Part shown: piece by piece, positions 16,501 to 28,500 of the stretch
Layout of the letters: every line of letters starts with the position of its first letter
Position numbering within the stretch: the first letter of the stretch is position 1
From: Pseudorasbora parva
Taxonomy: Eukaryota > Chordata > Actinopteri > Cypriniformes > Gobionidae
Direction of reading: 5' to 3'
DNA length: 64,000 nt
Assembly (NCBI RefSeq): GCF_024679245.1
Contig: NC_090173.1
Span: 29,023,160 to 29,087,159, forward strand
The notes under the pieces: model-generated
What the model was told of the DNA's origin: nothing
Database searches by the model: none
What the model saw: only the letters and a program-made list of their open reading frames with translations
Program-made: the position numbers and the translations under genes

Positions 16501-19500
16501 CAGGTGAGTCTCTCACTTCATTTAAAATGAGATTCATACTGTAATTTTTATAATTCAGATTAATCAGATATATTAATACTAACTGTGACAATCCCTTAAA
16601 ATGGGGTTGTTTTATGATGTTGCACACATATTATATAATAATATTAATCGTACAAAAATAATGCACTAAACTGACTATTATTTATATAGTATACTATTAT
16701 AGTATATATTAATATTTTCAATGAGCTTTTATTTATTTTTCAGTTGTATTCATTTTATGTGCTTTTTACAACATTTCTATATATCTTTAACAATTTTTTT
16801 AAATTTATATTATATTTTATTTAAGCTTTATTTCAATTAATGGAAATTAATTTGTATTTTTTTAGAAATAACACCACTGACAATGATACCCCTATTTCAA
16901 ATCCAAAGAATTTCACTTCTATTTTTAGTGTGATTAGTATTGGTAGGATAATAGTTGTGTGGCTAGAGGGTTGGATCTGTGGTTTCATCCACACAAAGGC
17001 TGCTGGTCAAGAGCTGGAAGGGCATTTGCTTAGTTGACACTATTGACAGAGCCTCAGTAGCTCTGCACTGCATTCTAATGCTTCACCTCCCCTGCCTTCA
17101 GAGGGATGATGTCATGCCTTCCTCTGCCAGCCAATATCATGCAAGCAGGCTTGAGATGGAGATCTGCAACACAAATCTACATGCACTGTTGTATGCAACC
17201 ATGTACCTGCCCTCGATACACCGGAGGGGACTGTCAGGTCTTTTGACGGGCAGAGCAGGTTTCTGCCTCCCTCCTTTGCCCTTAGCCAGTTCAACAGTGT
17301 ATTTCTCTCTTTCACAATGGGAATATGGCAAAAGGTCACCTGGTTGCTAGGCAATATGATGATTCTGGTCTGTTTAAGTCAGATATAAAGTAAGAAGCCC
17401 TTTTCAGTTATAAAATCTGTAACATCATTCAGAGTCAGATATGCAGCAGCACATTTCCTCTTTTAGAACAAAACCAGAAGTGACTTGCGATTTTGAGTTG
17501 GTACAGGAAGGCGTTGCCCTCTTCACTCAGAGTACATTGTTGCGCTTTTGTGTGTGGGCTTCCTGTTAAGCAACTCTTATTCTTAAATTACCTCTGCACT
17601 GAAATTACAGGAACAAAACAATGTTCATTTCTTTGTTGGTTGTCTGGTGGCTGGATAATGTTCATTTTAGATTTAAAAACATGGTACTCAAGACAAGGGT
17701 TCAGATCAATGTATTTCTTATTCTGTGACGGAAACAAGCTTCCATACATAGTTGACGTTTTTAGCTACAATTTAACTTATTTTATGTAAAATGTCTTCGT
17801 CTCTTATTTCTCTCTTATTTCTCCTCATTTATTAAAATGTCTCTTGTTTTCTCGTTTGGTAGGTACAGTCTTGTTCAAAATAATAGCAGTACAATGTGAC
17901 TAACCAGAATAATCAAGGTTTTTAGTATATTTTTTATTGCTACGTGGCAAACAAGTTACCAGTAGGTTCAGTAGATTGTCAGAAAACAAACAAGACCCAG
18001 CATTCATGATATGCACGCTCTTAAGGCTGTGCAATTGGGCAATTAGTTGAAAGGGGTGTGTTCAAAAAAATAGCAGTGTCTACCTTTGACTGTACAAACT
18101 CAAAACTTTTTTTTTCTGGGATTTAGCAATCCTGTGAATCACTAAACTAATATTTAGTTGTATGACCACAGTTTTTTAAAACTGCTTGACATCTGTGTGG
18201 CATGGAGTCAACCAACTTGTGGCACCTCTCAGCTGTTATTCCACTCCATGATTCTTTAACAACATTCCACAATTCATTCACATTTCTTGGTTTTGCTTCA
18301 GAAACAGCATTTTTGATATCACCCCACAAGTTCTCAATTGGATTAAGGTCTGGAGATTGGGCTGGCCACTCCATAACATTAATTTTGTTGGTTTGGAACC
18401 AAGACTTTGCCCGTTTACTAGTGTGTTTTGGGTCATTGTCTTGTTGAAACAACCGTTTCAAGGGCATGTCCTCTTCAGTATAGGGCAACATGACCTCTTC
18501 AAGTATTTTAACATATGCAAACTGATCCATGATCCCTGGTATGCGATAAATAGGCCCAACACCATAGTAGGAGAAACATGCCCATATCATGATGCTTGCA
18601 CCTCCATGCTTCACTGTCTTCACTGTGTACTGTGGCTTGAATTCAGAGTTTGGGGGTCGTCTCACAAACTGCCTGTGGCCCTTGGACCCAAAAAGAACAA
18701 TTTTACTCTCTTCAGTCCACAAAATGTTCCTCCATTTCTCTTTAGGCCAGTTGATGTGTTCTTTGGCAAATTGTAACCTCTTCTGCACATGCCTTTTTTT
18801 TAACAGAGGGACTTTGCGGGGGATTCTTGAAAATAGATTAGCTTCACACAGACGTCTTCTAACTGTCACAGTACTTACAGGTAACTCCAGACTGTCTTTG
18901 ATCATCCTGGAGGTGATCATTGGCTGCGCCTTTGCCATTCTGGTTATTCTTCTATCCATTTTGATGGTTGTCTTCCGTTTTCTTCCACGTCTCTCAGGTT
19001 TTGCTCTCCATTTTAAGGCATTGGAGATCATTTTAGCTGAACAGCCTATCATTTTTTGCACCTCTTTATAGGTTTTCCCCTCTCTAATCAACTTTTTAAT
19101 CAAAGTACGCTGTTCTTCTGAACAATGTCTTGAACGACCCATTTTCCTCAGCTTTCAAATGCATGTTCAACAAGTGTTGGCTTCATCCTTAAATAGGGGC
19201 CACCTGATTCACACCTGTTTCTTCACAAAATTGATGACCTCAGTGATTGAATGCCACACTGCTATTTTTTTGAACACACCCCTTTCAACTAATTCAACTA
19301 ATTGCCCAATTGCACAGCCTTAAGAGCGTGCATATCATGAATGCTGGGTCTCATTTGTTTTCTGAGAATCTACTGAACCTACTGGTAACTTGTTTGCCAC
19401 GTAGCAATAAAAAAATATACGAAAAACCTTGATTATTCTGGTTAGTCACATTGTACTGCTATTATTTTGAACAATACTGTATATCAAAAATGTCAGCCCA

Positions 19501-22500
19501 ATAAAAAAAAAAAAAAAAATAATATTAATATTAATATTAAAAATAATAATAATACTATACATATTTATTTATTTTGCTCTTGTATTGGGAAGTGACACTT
19601 TCATCAAGTTTTCTAAACTCCTTTGATTATATAATGGAAATATTACAATATCATAGCATGACAGTGATCAGCAATAATGATAAGCCTAATACTCAATATA
19701 TACAATAAACAATAATACAATATACAATAAAAATAGATCATAACACTATCTCTGAGGTGGGAAGTGGATTATCCTTAACCTGAAATCTTTGTCTGTTCAT
19801 CCTAAAATGTGAGGCAAATGTTAAATCATAATAGTTAGGAACCAGAGTTTCCACAAATCCCTTCAATCGATTGGGATGTTCTCTTTTATTCTGGACGGAA
19901 AGTGAAAATTTATTTCCGTCCGGCCTGCAATTTATTCCACACACTTCTTTCCCGTTGGCGGTCAGCCCCGCCCCTCCTCAGTGACTTCAGCACAGCACGC
20001 AGATGCTGCATATGACGCTGCCAGTAGATGATAATGTCATCCAGATAGGCAGCGGCATATGTAGCGTGCGGCCGGAGAATCCTGTCCATCAGTCGCTGGA
20101 AGGTTGCGGGGGCCCCGAACAACCCGAACGGAAGCGTGACAAATTGGTGCAATCCGAACGGCGTGGTAAAAGCGGTCTTTTCTTTAGACATTGGAGACAA
20201 GGGGATCTGCCAATATCCCTTCGTTAAGTCCAGCGTCGAATAAAAACGAGCGGTCCCTAGCCGATCAAGCAATTCGTCCACCCTTGGCATTGGATACGCA
20301 TCGAACTTTGACACCACGTTGACTTTCCGATAATCTACACAGAATCGAACGGAGCCATCCGTTTTGGGCACCAAAACTATCGGGCTCGCCCAATCACTGT
20401 TAGATTCTTCTATTACCCCCATGTCCAGCATCGCCTCTAATTCGTCCTGTACTACCTTCTTTTTATGCTCCGGTAGTCTATACGGCCGACTGCGAACAAC
20501 CACGCCCGGCTCCGTCTCAACATGGTGTTGGATGAGGTCGGTCCGACCCGGTAGGGGCGAGAACATGTCGGCAAACTCGGCCTGTAGCTGTTTCACGTCA
20601 GTGAGCTGCGAGGGTGAGAGTTGACCCCCCCCACCCGAGGCCAGAGCAAGAGAATGAGGCTTTTGGACCGCCTCCGGCCCGAGATCCTCCTCCCCGCCCA
20701 CCAGCGTCGCTAGCATCACTGACTCCGCCTCTGACCATTTTTTTAAGAGGTTGAGGTGGTATATTTGACGTGCCCCGTCCCTATCCGACCGACTCACCTC
20801 ATAGTTGAGTTCTCCGACTCGCCGCGTAACCACAAAGGGTCCTTGCCACTTCGCGAGTAATTTCGAGCTGGACGTGGGCAGTAATACAAGCACTTTATCT
20901 CCCTGTGAAAATTGTCGCAGCTTCGCACCTCTGTTGTAGAGCTGTTTTTGCCTATCCTGAGCCTGGAGCAAATTCTCCATGGATAGCCGCCCCAAAGTGT
21001 GGAGTTTTGCTCTAAGGTCCAGGACATACTGAATTTCGTTTTTACTCGCTGAAGGCCCGTCCTCCCAAGCTTCCCTAAGGACATCCAGCACCCCCCGCGG
21101 CTGGCGCCCGTAGAGCAGCTCAAAGGGGGAAAACCCTGTGGAGGCTTGGGGGACCTCGCGAACAACAGAGGCTCAAGCCATCTATCCCAATTCTTGGCGT
21201 CTTCGTGAACGAACTTACGAATCATGGCTTTTAACGTGCGATTAAAACGTTCCACCAGACCATCTGTTTGTGGGTGATAGATGCTGGTACGGATAGCCTT
21301 AATGCCCAATAATTCGTACAGTTCACGGATCGTCCGTGACATAAACGCCGTGCCTTGATTGGTGAGAATCTCTTTCGGGATTCCCACCCGGGAGATTAAT
21401 GAAAACAGAGCGCTCGCCACACTTTTCGCCGAAATAGTGCGGAGAGGAACTGCTTCGGGATATCGTGTTGCGTAGTCCACAAGCACTAACGTAAAGCGAT
21501 ATCCCCGTGCTGACCGTTCCAATGGCCCGATGAGGTCCATACCAATTCTTTCGAAGGGGGCCTGCATCAATGGAAGGGGGCACAACTGACATTCACGACA
21601 AGACACACACCACCGGCGTACATTCTCGTGAATGCCCGGCCAAAAGAATCGGGCCATGAGGCGGTTTAATGTGGCCATTTGTCCTAAATGTCCCGCCATT
21701 GGATTAGAATGAGCCGTCTGGAAAAGCATTTCCTGGCAGCTTTTTGGTACTAACAATTGCGTTGTATCTTGCTTTGACTGGGCGTCTTGGACCACCCGAT
21801 ACAAGCGGTTATTTATAACTGAGAAGTACGGATAGGAGAGTGGCTGTTCAGGGTGGACGCGAGGGCCGTCGATGGAACGGACCTGAGCAAACGCGTTTTT
21901 GAGCGTCTCGTCCTGGGATTGTTCCAAGGGAAAGTCATCGCACTCTGAGAAGATGGGCGGTCCCATTGCACTCTGTTCCCCCGGAACTGCCCCCGGCGGT
22001 CCCGAATCCACCTCGCCCGCCTGAGCAACCGCTATCCTCCCACTTCCGTTCTTCCCCCAAGAGGCATCCACACATAAGTGCCCTAATAATTTGTTAAACG
22101 CTGGCCAATTCGTCCCCAGAATTATTGGATGCCGGAGGCGCGGGTTAACACTATGCGTTTGTCCCCTAAATTGGATATCCATCTATTTAAAACATGTTTT
22201 TGCACTGAAATTCCGTGCTGCAGCTCGTTCACCCCAATCCATAAATATAGAGCGAAAACTTTTCACTATACAAGAAACTGCAGAAAAAAACAGCATAAAA
22301 TATCATTCCATATTCTGAGCTGCAAGCAGGAGCACATTAGAGATCTTTGATCAGTAACACAGATGTGCCAGAGTCCTGCTGTAAGTGACAGCCGAGCGTG
22401 GCACCTCATGGTGGGATATCCACTGGGATGGAACATGCTAACCAGACTGAAATTTTGATGGCTGTGGCTGGGCCGACATGCAGTGGAGGAAAAAGACTGT

Positions 22501-25500
22501 AACAGTTAGTGGTGGATGAAGGTGGGGAGCAGAACATGACTGCACTCAGACTCGAAAAGCACTCAGCGTGACAGCAGAAGTTCTGCTCTGCTGACGTTCA
22601 GATTAGAACAGCAGGAAGCCAGACCTTATAACGACACCCTTAATTGAAACTGAATAGTCCACATCTGAGCAGTTGAATATTTTGCAGTGTTAGTCGCATC
22701 CCCTTAGCTTAGAGAGAGGTGTGAATAAAGCACGGAGGATGCACTCTTCACCTAAAACCAAACCACCAAAAAAACCTGCACATATATTTCACATAAAATT
22801 TGCAAATGAAAATGTTGAAATATCAACCAACTGAAGTACCAGAATCTGTCTCAGCGATATACTACAGAGAAAGTACTGAACACAATCAAATATTATTGTC
22901 AGTGTCACTTGATGGTGGATCTGGTAGAGAAGCTGTCAGCGATCAAAAATTTTGATCTTGACAATGATAGTTTGGAGAATATGTTTGAGATGGCGAATAT
23001 GAGCCAGATGCTGAATGTACTGAAAAATGAGCTCTGACGAGGACAGTGATGATGGTATAAAACATCTGCTCAAACTGAACCAAATATGCTTTATTTTATC
23101 CTTCTGTAATTTTTACTCTAATATTAGGAGAGTTTTATATTATAGGGACAGAGATCCGTCTGTGTTAGAGATGTAGTTGTGGTCAGAATCATTGGCACCC
23201 CTGGTAAATATGATCAAAGACGGCTGTAAAAATAATCATTTATCCTTTGCATCTTTTGTTCAAAGAAGTCACAAAATCAACCTTTAATTGAAGTAAAAGA
23301 ATTGAAATTGGGGGCAAATCACAAGCTTTTCTCAGAAAACATGTTGGCCATAATTATTGCCACCTTTTTAATGTTTGTTTTGGATCATTGTCCTAATGAA
23401 AGTTCCAACCTTGGTCCATTATAAGATTTCTAGCAGGGGGCGTCAGGTTTAGATGTTTTTTATCTGTTGGTATTTGCTAGACTCCATGATACCATGTTTC
23501 TGAACAAGATGTCCAGGACCTCCAACAAAAAAATAGGCCCACAACATCAAAGATGTTTGACACCACAATATTTTGCTGCACATCAGAGCTATATTCTTCT
23601 GCTTTAATCATTGTGATGAATGATTAAGGGAATTTGTGTTTCCTCATATTTATACTCCTGTGAAACAAGATGTAATAGCTAGACAATTTCATGTTCTTAG
23701 TAACACTGGTGTGCTTAAAAAAGAATATTAATGGGAGTATAACTTTATAATTTACTCATAAAAAATTATTGCAAATAATTGTGTGGCCGTGTTTTGGAGA
23801 AAAACATGTATTTCATAATATGATTACTATCTGACTTTCCATTCTTTTCTTTTACTTGCTAATTTTTTGGAATGATTGATCAAAAGGATAAACAATGCAG
23901 ATTAATTTTTTTACAGCAATATTTAATCATATTTACCAGGGCTGGCAGTAATTCTGACCACAATAGTTCCGGGTTCCACAAACCTGGAAGACCTTTTGAA
24001 TGGATATAAATATGATTTACACAGGAATATGTAAAAGATAAAAAAGTAATAGAAAGAATCAATGAATTATGAATAATGGTCTGCCATTTTGTGAATAACA
24101 TGTAATTATTAAAATGTTATATAATAGTACTTATTTTTTAGAATGACATAATTTCAGTGCTGTGTATTAACTAAATACAAGATGGCTTGTTTTTCATTTC
24201 CAAAATTGTAAAATGAACAGTATTTTACTTTATAATTACATATAACTATTATTTTTTACCATATATACTAAAGGAACTTAAACAGGTTTTTAATATAGCC
24301 TTTTTACAGTTTTTTACCGTTAAATTAACCTTCTTTTTGTACATTATGGGCTGCTTTAATATATTTTGGGTCTTATCGTGTGCTACCTGTGCAAATGTAA
24401 AGTAAACAGCCATCTGTCAGTTATACCAATGTCAAGTCACATTTAGAAGGATGTAAAAAAAGACTTGGCGATTTAGAAACTGATTTGTCCTTTTTTGGCG
24501 ATGTAATGTAAATGCAGGAAACGGATCTTTCAGTAAAGCAAGATTTAGTGAGATGTGTTGATGGTGATGAGGTGTCTGTGTTGAACGCTGCAGCAGTGGG
24601 AGTGAGGGTGGAACGGGCTGCTCTCATTCTCACCTCTTGCCAGATTGCAGCTCCTCCAGACTGCTAGAGCTTCCACTGGGATCTTCCTTATTATCTATCT
24701 CCATCTATGCTCTCTCACTGCTGTGTGGGAGTCATACAAAAACGGCATACCAACTTCAGGAAACTGTGTTCATAACCAAACGACACCTCCTGAATCTTAA
24801 TCCACAGTGAAGGAAAGAACACACATCTACACATGCGCACACACAAACATACTGTACGTGTGTGTGTGTGTATGTGTGTGCGTGCGTGTGTGCGTGCGTG
24901 CGTGTGTGTTCTTTCCTTCACTGTGCATTAAGATTCAGGAGGTGTTGTTTTTGTGCGTTGGGTCTCAGGTTGTAGTTCGGTTCACTTGGTTAGTTTGGTC
25001 CGGACCAAAAAATCAGGAATATGAAGAGAAAAAACAGGTATGCTTGAGCATTCTGTCCTTTGCTTGAGCATTCTGTCCTTTTTAAGATTGCATCTTGTTA
25101 CAGCATGTGATGTTTACATGTCTTCGGTCTGTTGCGTCCATATTTCTTTCAAACCGCACCAGAGTATGTTTGGAAGCAGATCAAGAGTGTTCTTGGTCCA
25201 CTTGGTGGTGCACACCAGGGTTCGGATGGCAGCATTCACACTTTTGAAAAACTAACCACACTGACAAAGCAATCACGCCAGGGTTCATTTTAATCGAATC
25301 AAACACAGCCAAATGTCACTCCCCATAAGACCTTGTGGGGACCTTTTTGTCCCCATGAAGAAAACAGCTAATAAATCATATTATTTGATTTTATGTTAAA
25401 ATCAAGTTTTCAGTGATAGATAGGTTTAGGGGATAAAATATATAGTTTGTAAAGTATAAAAATCCTCAATAACACAGGCCTGGTGCCATCAACCCCTCAG

Positions 25501-28500
25501 ATATGATATCGGTTCAGATATGAAAAAATAAAATATATGTGTGTGTGTGTATGTATATGTAATGTGTATGGACAATGTAATTTACATTTAAGTGGAGCTA
25601 ATCAGCATGTCATAAGGAGATCACACACCCCACGGTTTAACTCTCACTGTCGCAGACATGGACTAATCCTCTTGTCCAATCAGGATTATGTTATTACAGT
25701 GATTATCAGAGCTAGATTTAGTCAATTACAGATAAGGGATTTCATCTTTGTGATGTAGAAAAGGTTTTGAGAGGGTTTGATGCTGCTTCACTTATATTAA
25801 CAGTGACATCACACATCAACACATATAGAGAATCCACTTCAAGACGGAGAATCTCCGAGCCGAGGTCCAGTTCCATTAGATGAAAAAGCCTATAATAGTC
25901 TAAAAATAGTATTCATTTTAAGGACACTAATGAACACAGTCTGGCATTCGGCATCACGTGAATGGGCCACAAATCATCATTGACGTTGTTCATTGTATCA
26001 ATCTCCGATTCCTCCTTCCTCCCTGGTCTCTTTCAGTATCCATTACAATGCACTTAGGGGAGATTCAAGGGATAAATTGATAACGCAGCAGTTGCACTTT
26101 TGTAAGGAAGCTCTTTGCATTGAACTCAGTTGAACTACAAGCAAAAGGATGGGACCTGCAACATAAAAAATGTGATTATAATCAATGTTGGGGAAAGTTA
26201 CTTTGAAAGGTGCAGTGTGTAATATTTTGAGGATCTTTTGACAAAAATGCAATATAATATCTGTTTTCAGTACATAATGAATTTTTAACCTTAATATAAG
26301 CCCTTTCTATCTACATACACCGCCGTGTGTACAGTTACGTTCTTACAGTGACGTTACCGTTTTGCACCGCCATGTTTCTACAGTAGCCCTAAACGGACAA
26401 ATTGCTCTACAGAGCACTAGTCACTCTGCTGTCTCAGAAGGAAGGGTGAGCAGTTGCAATTTGGAACCTCACCACTAAATGTCGCTAAAATGTACACGGT
26501 GCACACTGTTACAATATTGTAACAAAAAAATAAAAAAATATTCTTGGAAAATGTAAAGGGCCTTTCACATCAAAAGTAAGATGAATAAGTTTAATGCTGA
26601 CATTCTGAATTGCAAAAAAAGATGAAGCATGTTACTCCTGATTTCTTTCAACATGGGGACAGGAGATAGCCTGACAAGCCAGACCCACATCAAGATTGGC
26701 AGGGCTCAATCCAAGGGGGGGATTAATGGTTGTCTTTCATATTCTCTCTGCACGCATAGCACTCAGAGGGAAAACAATCACAAGTGGGTTGTGGTTGAGT
26801 CCCATGAGTTTTCCCACCAGCGGAACTAGTTGATAGATTAAACTTTTACCGTATCCGGTTGGCAAAACTCCGAACAAATCTTCCTTTTTTAAGAATGACT
26901 TCAGTGCTGTTCATTATTAGCAGGGAATTCACACTGAACCCTCACAACTCTGCCGTCATTATGTTAAGCCCACCCACCGACTCTATACACGATGCGATTG
27001 GCTTGACCAGAGTTTGGATTTTCTAGCTCGCAAGTCTAGGGAGAGTTGCTAGACGACCCTGGCATTACATTTGCTGTCGCTAGGGTGCGTCTAGATTTCT
27101 AGGCTAGAGAGGTGTAAAACTAAATAAGAAAACGTACTGGCATAACTCTGATATTTTGTTGTAAATTTAAAAGTAATTACTTGAAAATGTCATCTGATTA
27201 TGTAACTTACGTCACTTTTCAATTACATTGCACAATTTGACTTAATTTCACACTGGCTGAAGGTTTTTTTTTGTGTGTTTTTTTGTGTACACAGGTGACC
27301 TTGATGCTTTGAAGAAGAAGAGCTTCACCATGAAGGAAGGAGTGGACTACAGGGTGAAAATCCACTTTAAGGTATAAATCAAACAGAATTAAGCAATCAG
27401 CAGTAGTGGTTAATTGTTTATACTGTAGCATAAGAAAGATGTTGTGTATAAGCTTTATGTTATTCTGAGGTAATGTAAAAATAAGGCTAGTTTTACAATA
27501 TTGTTTCAATGCCATTAAAATGATGAACTCTAGGCTAGAAGTGCATAGATTGTTTATTTCCTGTCTTGATCAGGCCAGTACTATGAAGAATATACAGAAA
27601 TACACAAGGATGTTCCCAGGCTAAAATTGCCTAAAAATAACACTTAAAGTATTTGTAAACAGTTCAGGGTTCAACGTAAACAGAAAGTGGGTTTGTGTAT
27701 TTTTATTTTATTTTTTCCTTCAAATAAGTTAAAGTTGAAATGTTTTTTGTGTTTTGTAAGTTTTCTCAAGAACAATTTATTAAAAGTGGAATTCATCAAT
27801 TAGTGTCATACAAGATCATGTTCCTGCGAAATAAAATTCTTCACAAAATCACTTTGCAACAGTATCCTTCTATCCCATGATTAATCAGAAAAGAAGTACC
27901 TGATTTGGCTTCATACAAAACCATGCATAACTACTAAAATAGACAATAACTTAATTTTAGTGCAAATTCTTGGTATTCCCTGGAGTGAATTGAGTAACTA
28001 AATGTTCAAGGATCTAACAGGACCTCTGCTGGTGTCTGTGTGCTACAACCGGTTGAATGCCTTGAGATGAAAATGACATGTTAAATTAATATTTATTCTA
28101 ATTCATCCTATCTGTTCCCATTAGGTCAACAGGGACATCGTGTCTGGACTGAAATATGTGCATCTGACCTACAAGAAAGGACTGAGACGTAAGTCATGAA
28201 TTTAAATGTTGGCCTTGCTTGGTGCTTGAAGTGTTTGAGTCAAGGGTGTATGGATATCTTTAAAAGCACATGTACTGTTTTAATGTGCCTGATCTAAATA
28301 AACATCTTACAATCTCATTTTAAAATACTACCTGACAAACACATTTAGCTTATATTCATATGTCATGTTTTTGGTTTTAGTCCAACAACAGTCAGATTAT
28401 CTATGATAACTCCACTTTGATTGATCTGATATTATACTTAAAAAAAACTTTTGATGTAGTGTGGATCAGTTTTAATGTTTGTTAACAAAAGGTTGATAGA

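Larger units (their letters stand above)
19925..22185 (-). mobile_element. Truncated Ty3/gypsy-like retrotransposon with integrase before reverse transcriptase (Gmr1-like)
   Basis: Read on the minus strand the domains come in the order protease end, zinc-binding H2C2, integrase core, integrase C-terminal module, reverse transcriptase. Normal gypsy elements have RT-RNase H before integrase. The Gmr1 group described from fish and other deuterostomes has the integrase-first order. Both ends are broken: upstream of 22182 a stop comes directly before the first Met and the protease active site is missing, and the RT stops after its catalytic motif with no RNase H. No LTRs are visible. There is one frameshift near 21150. 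It lies in arhgdig intron 2, antisense to the gene. Confidence 0.85.

Noticed and set aside
18202..19071. Plus-strand frames of 81-160 aa opposite the Tc1 transposase
   Set aside because: Antisense shadows of the real minus-strand transposase.
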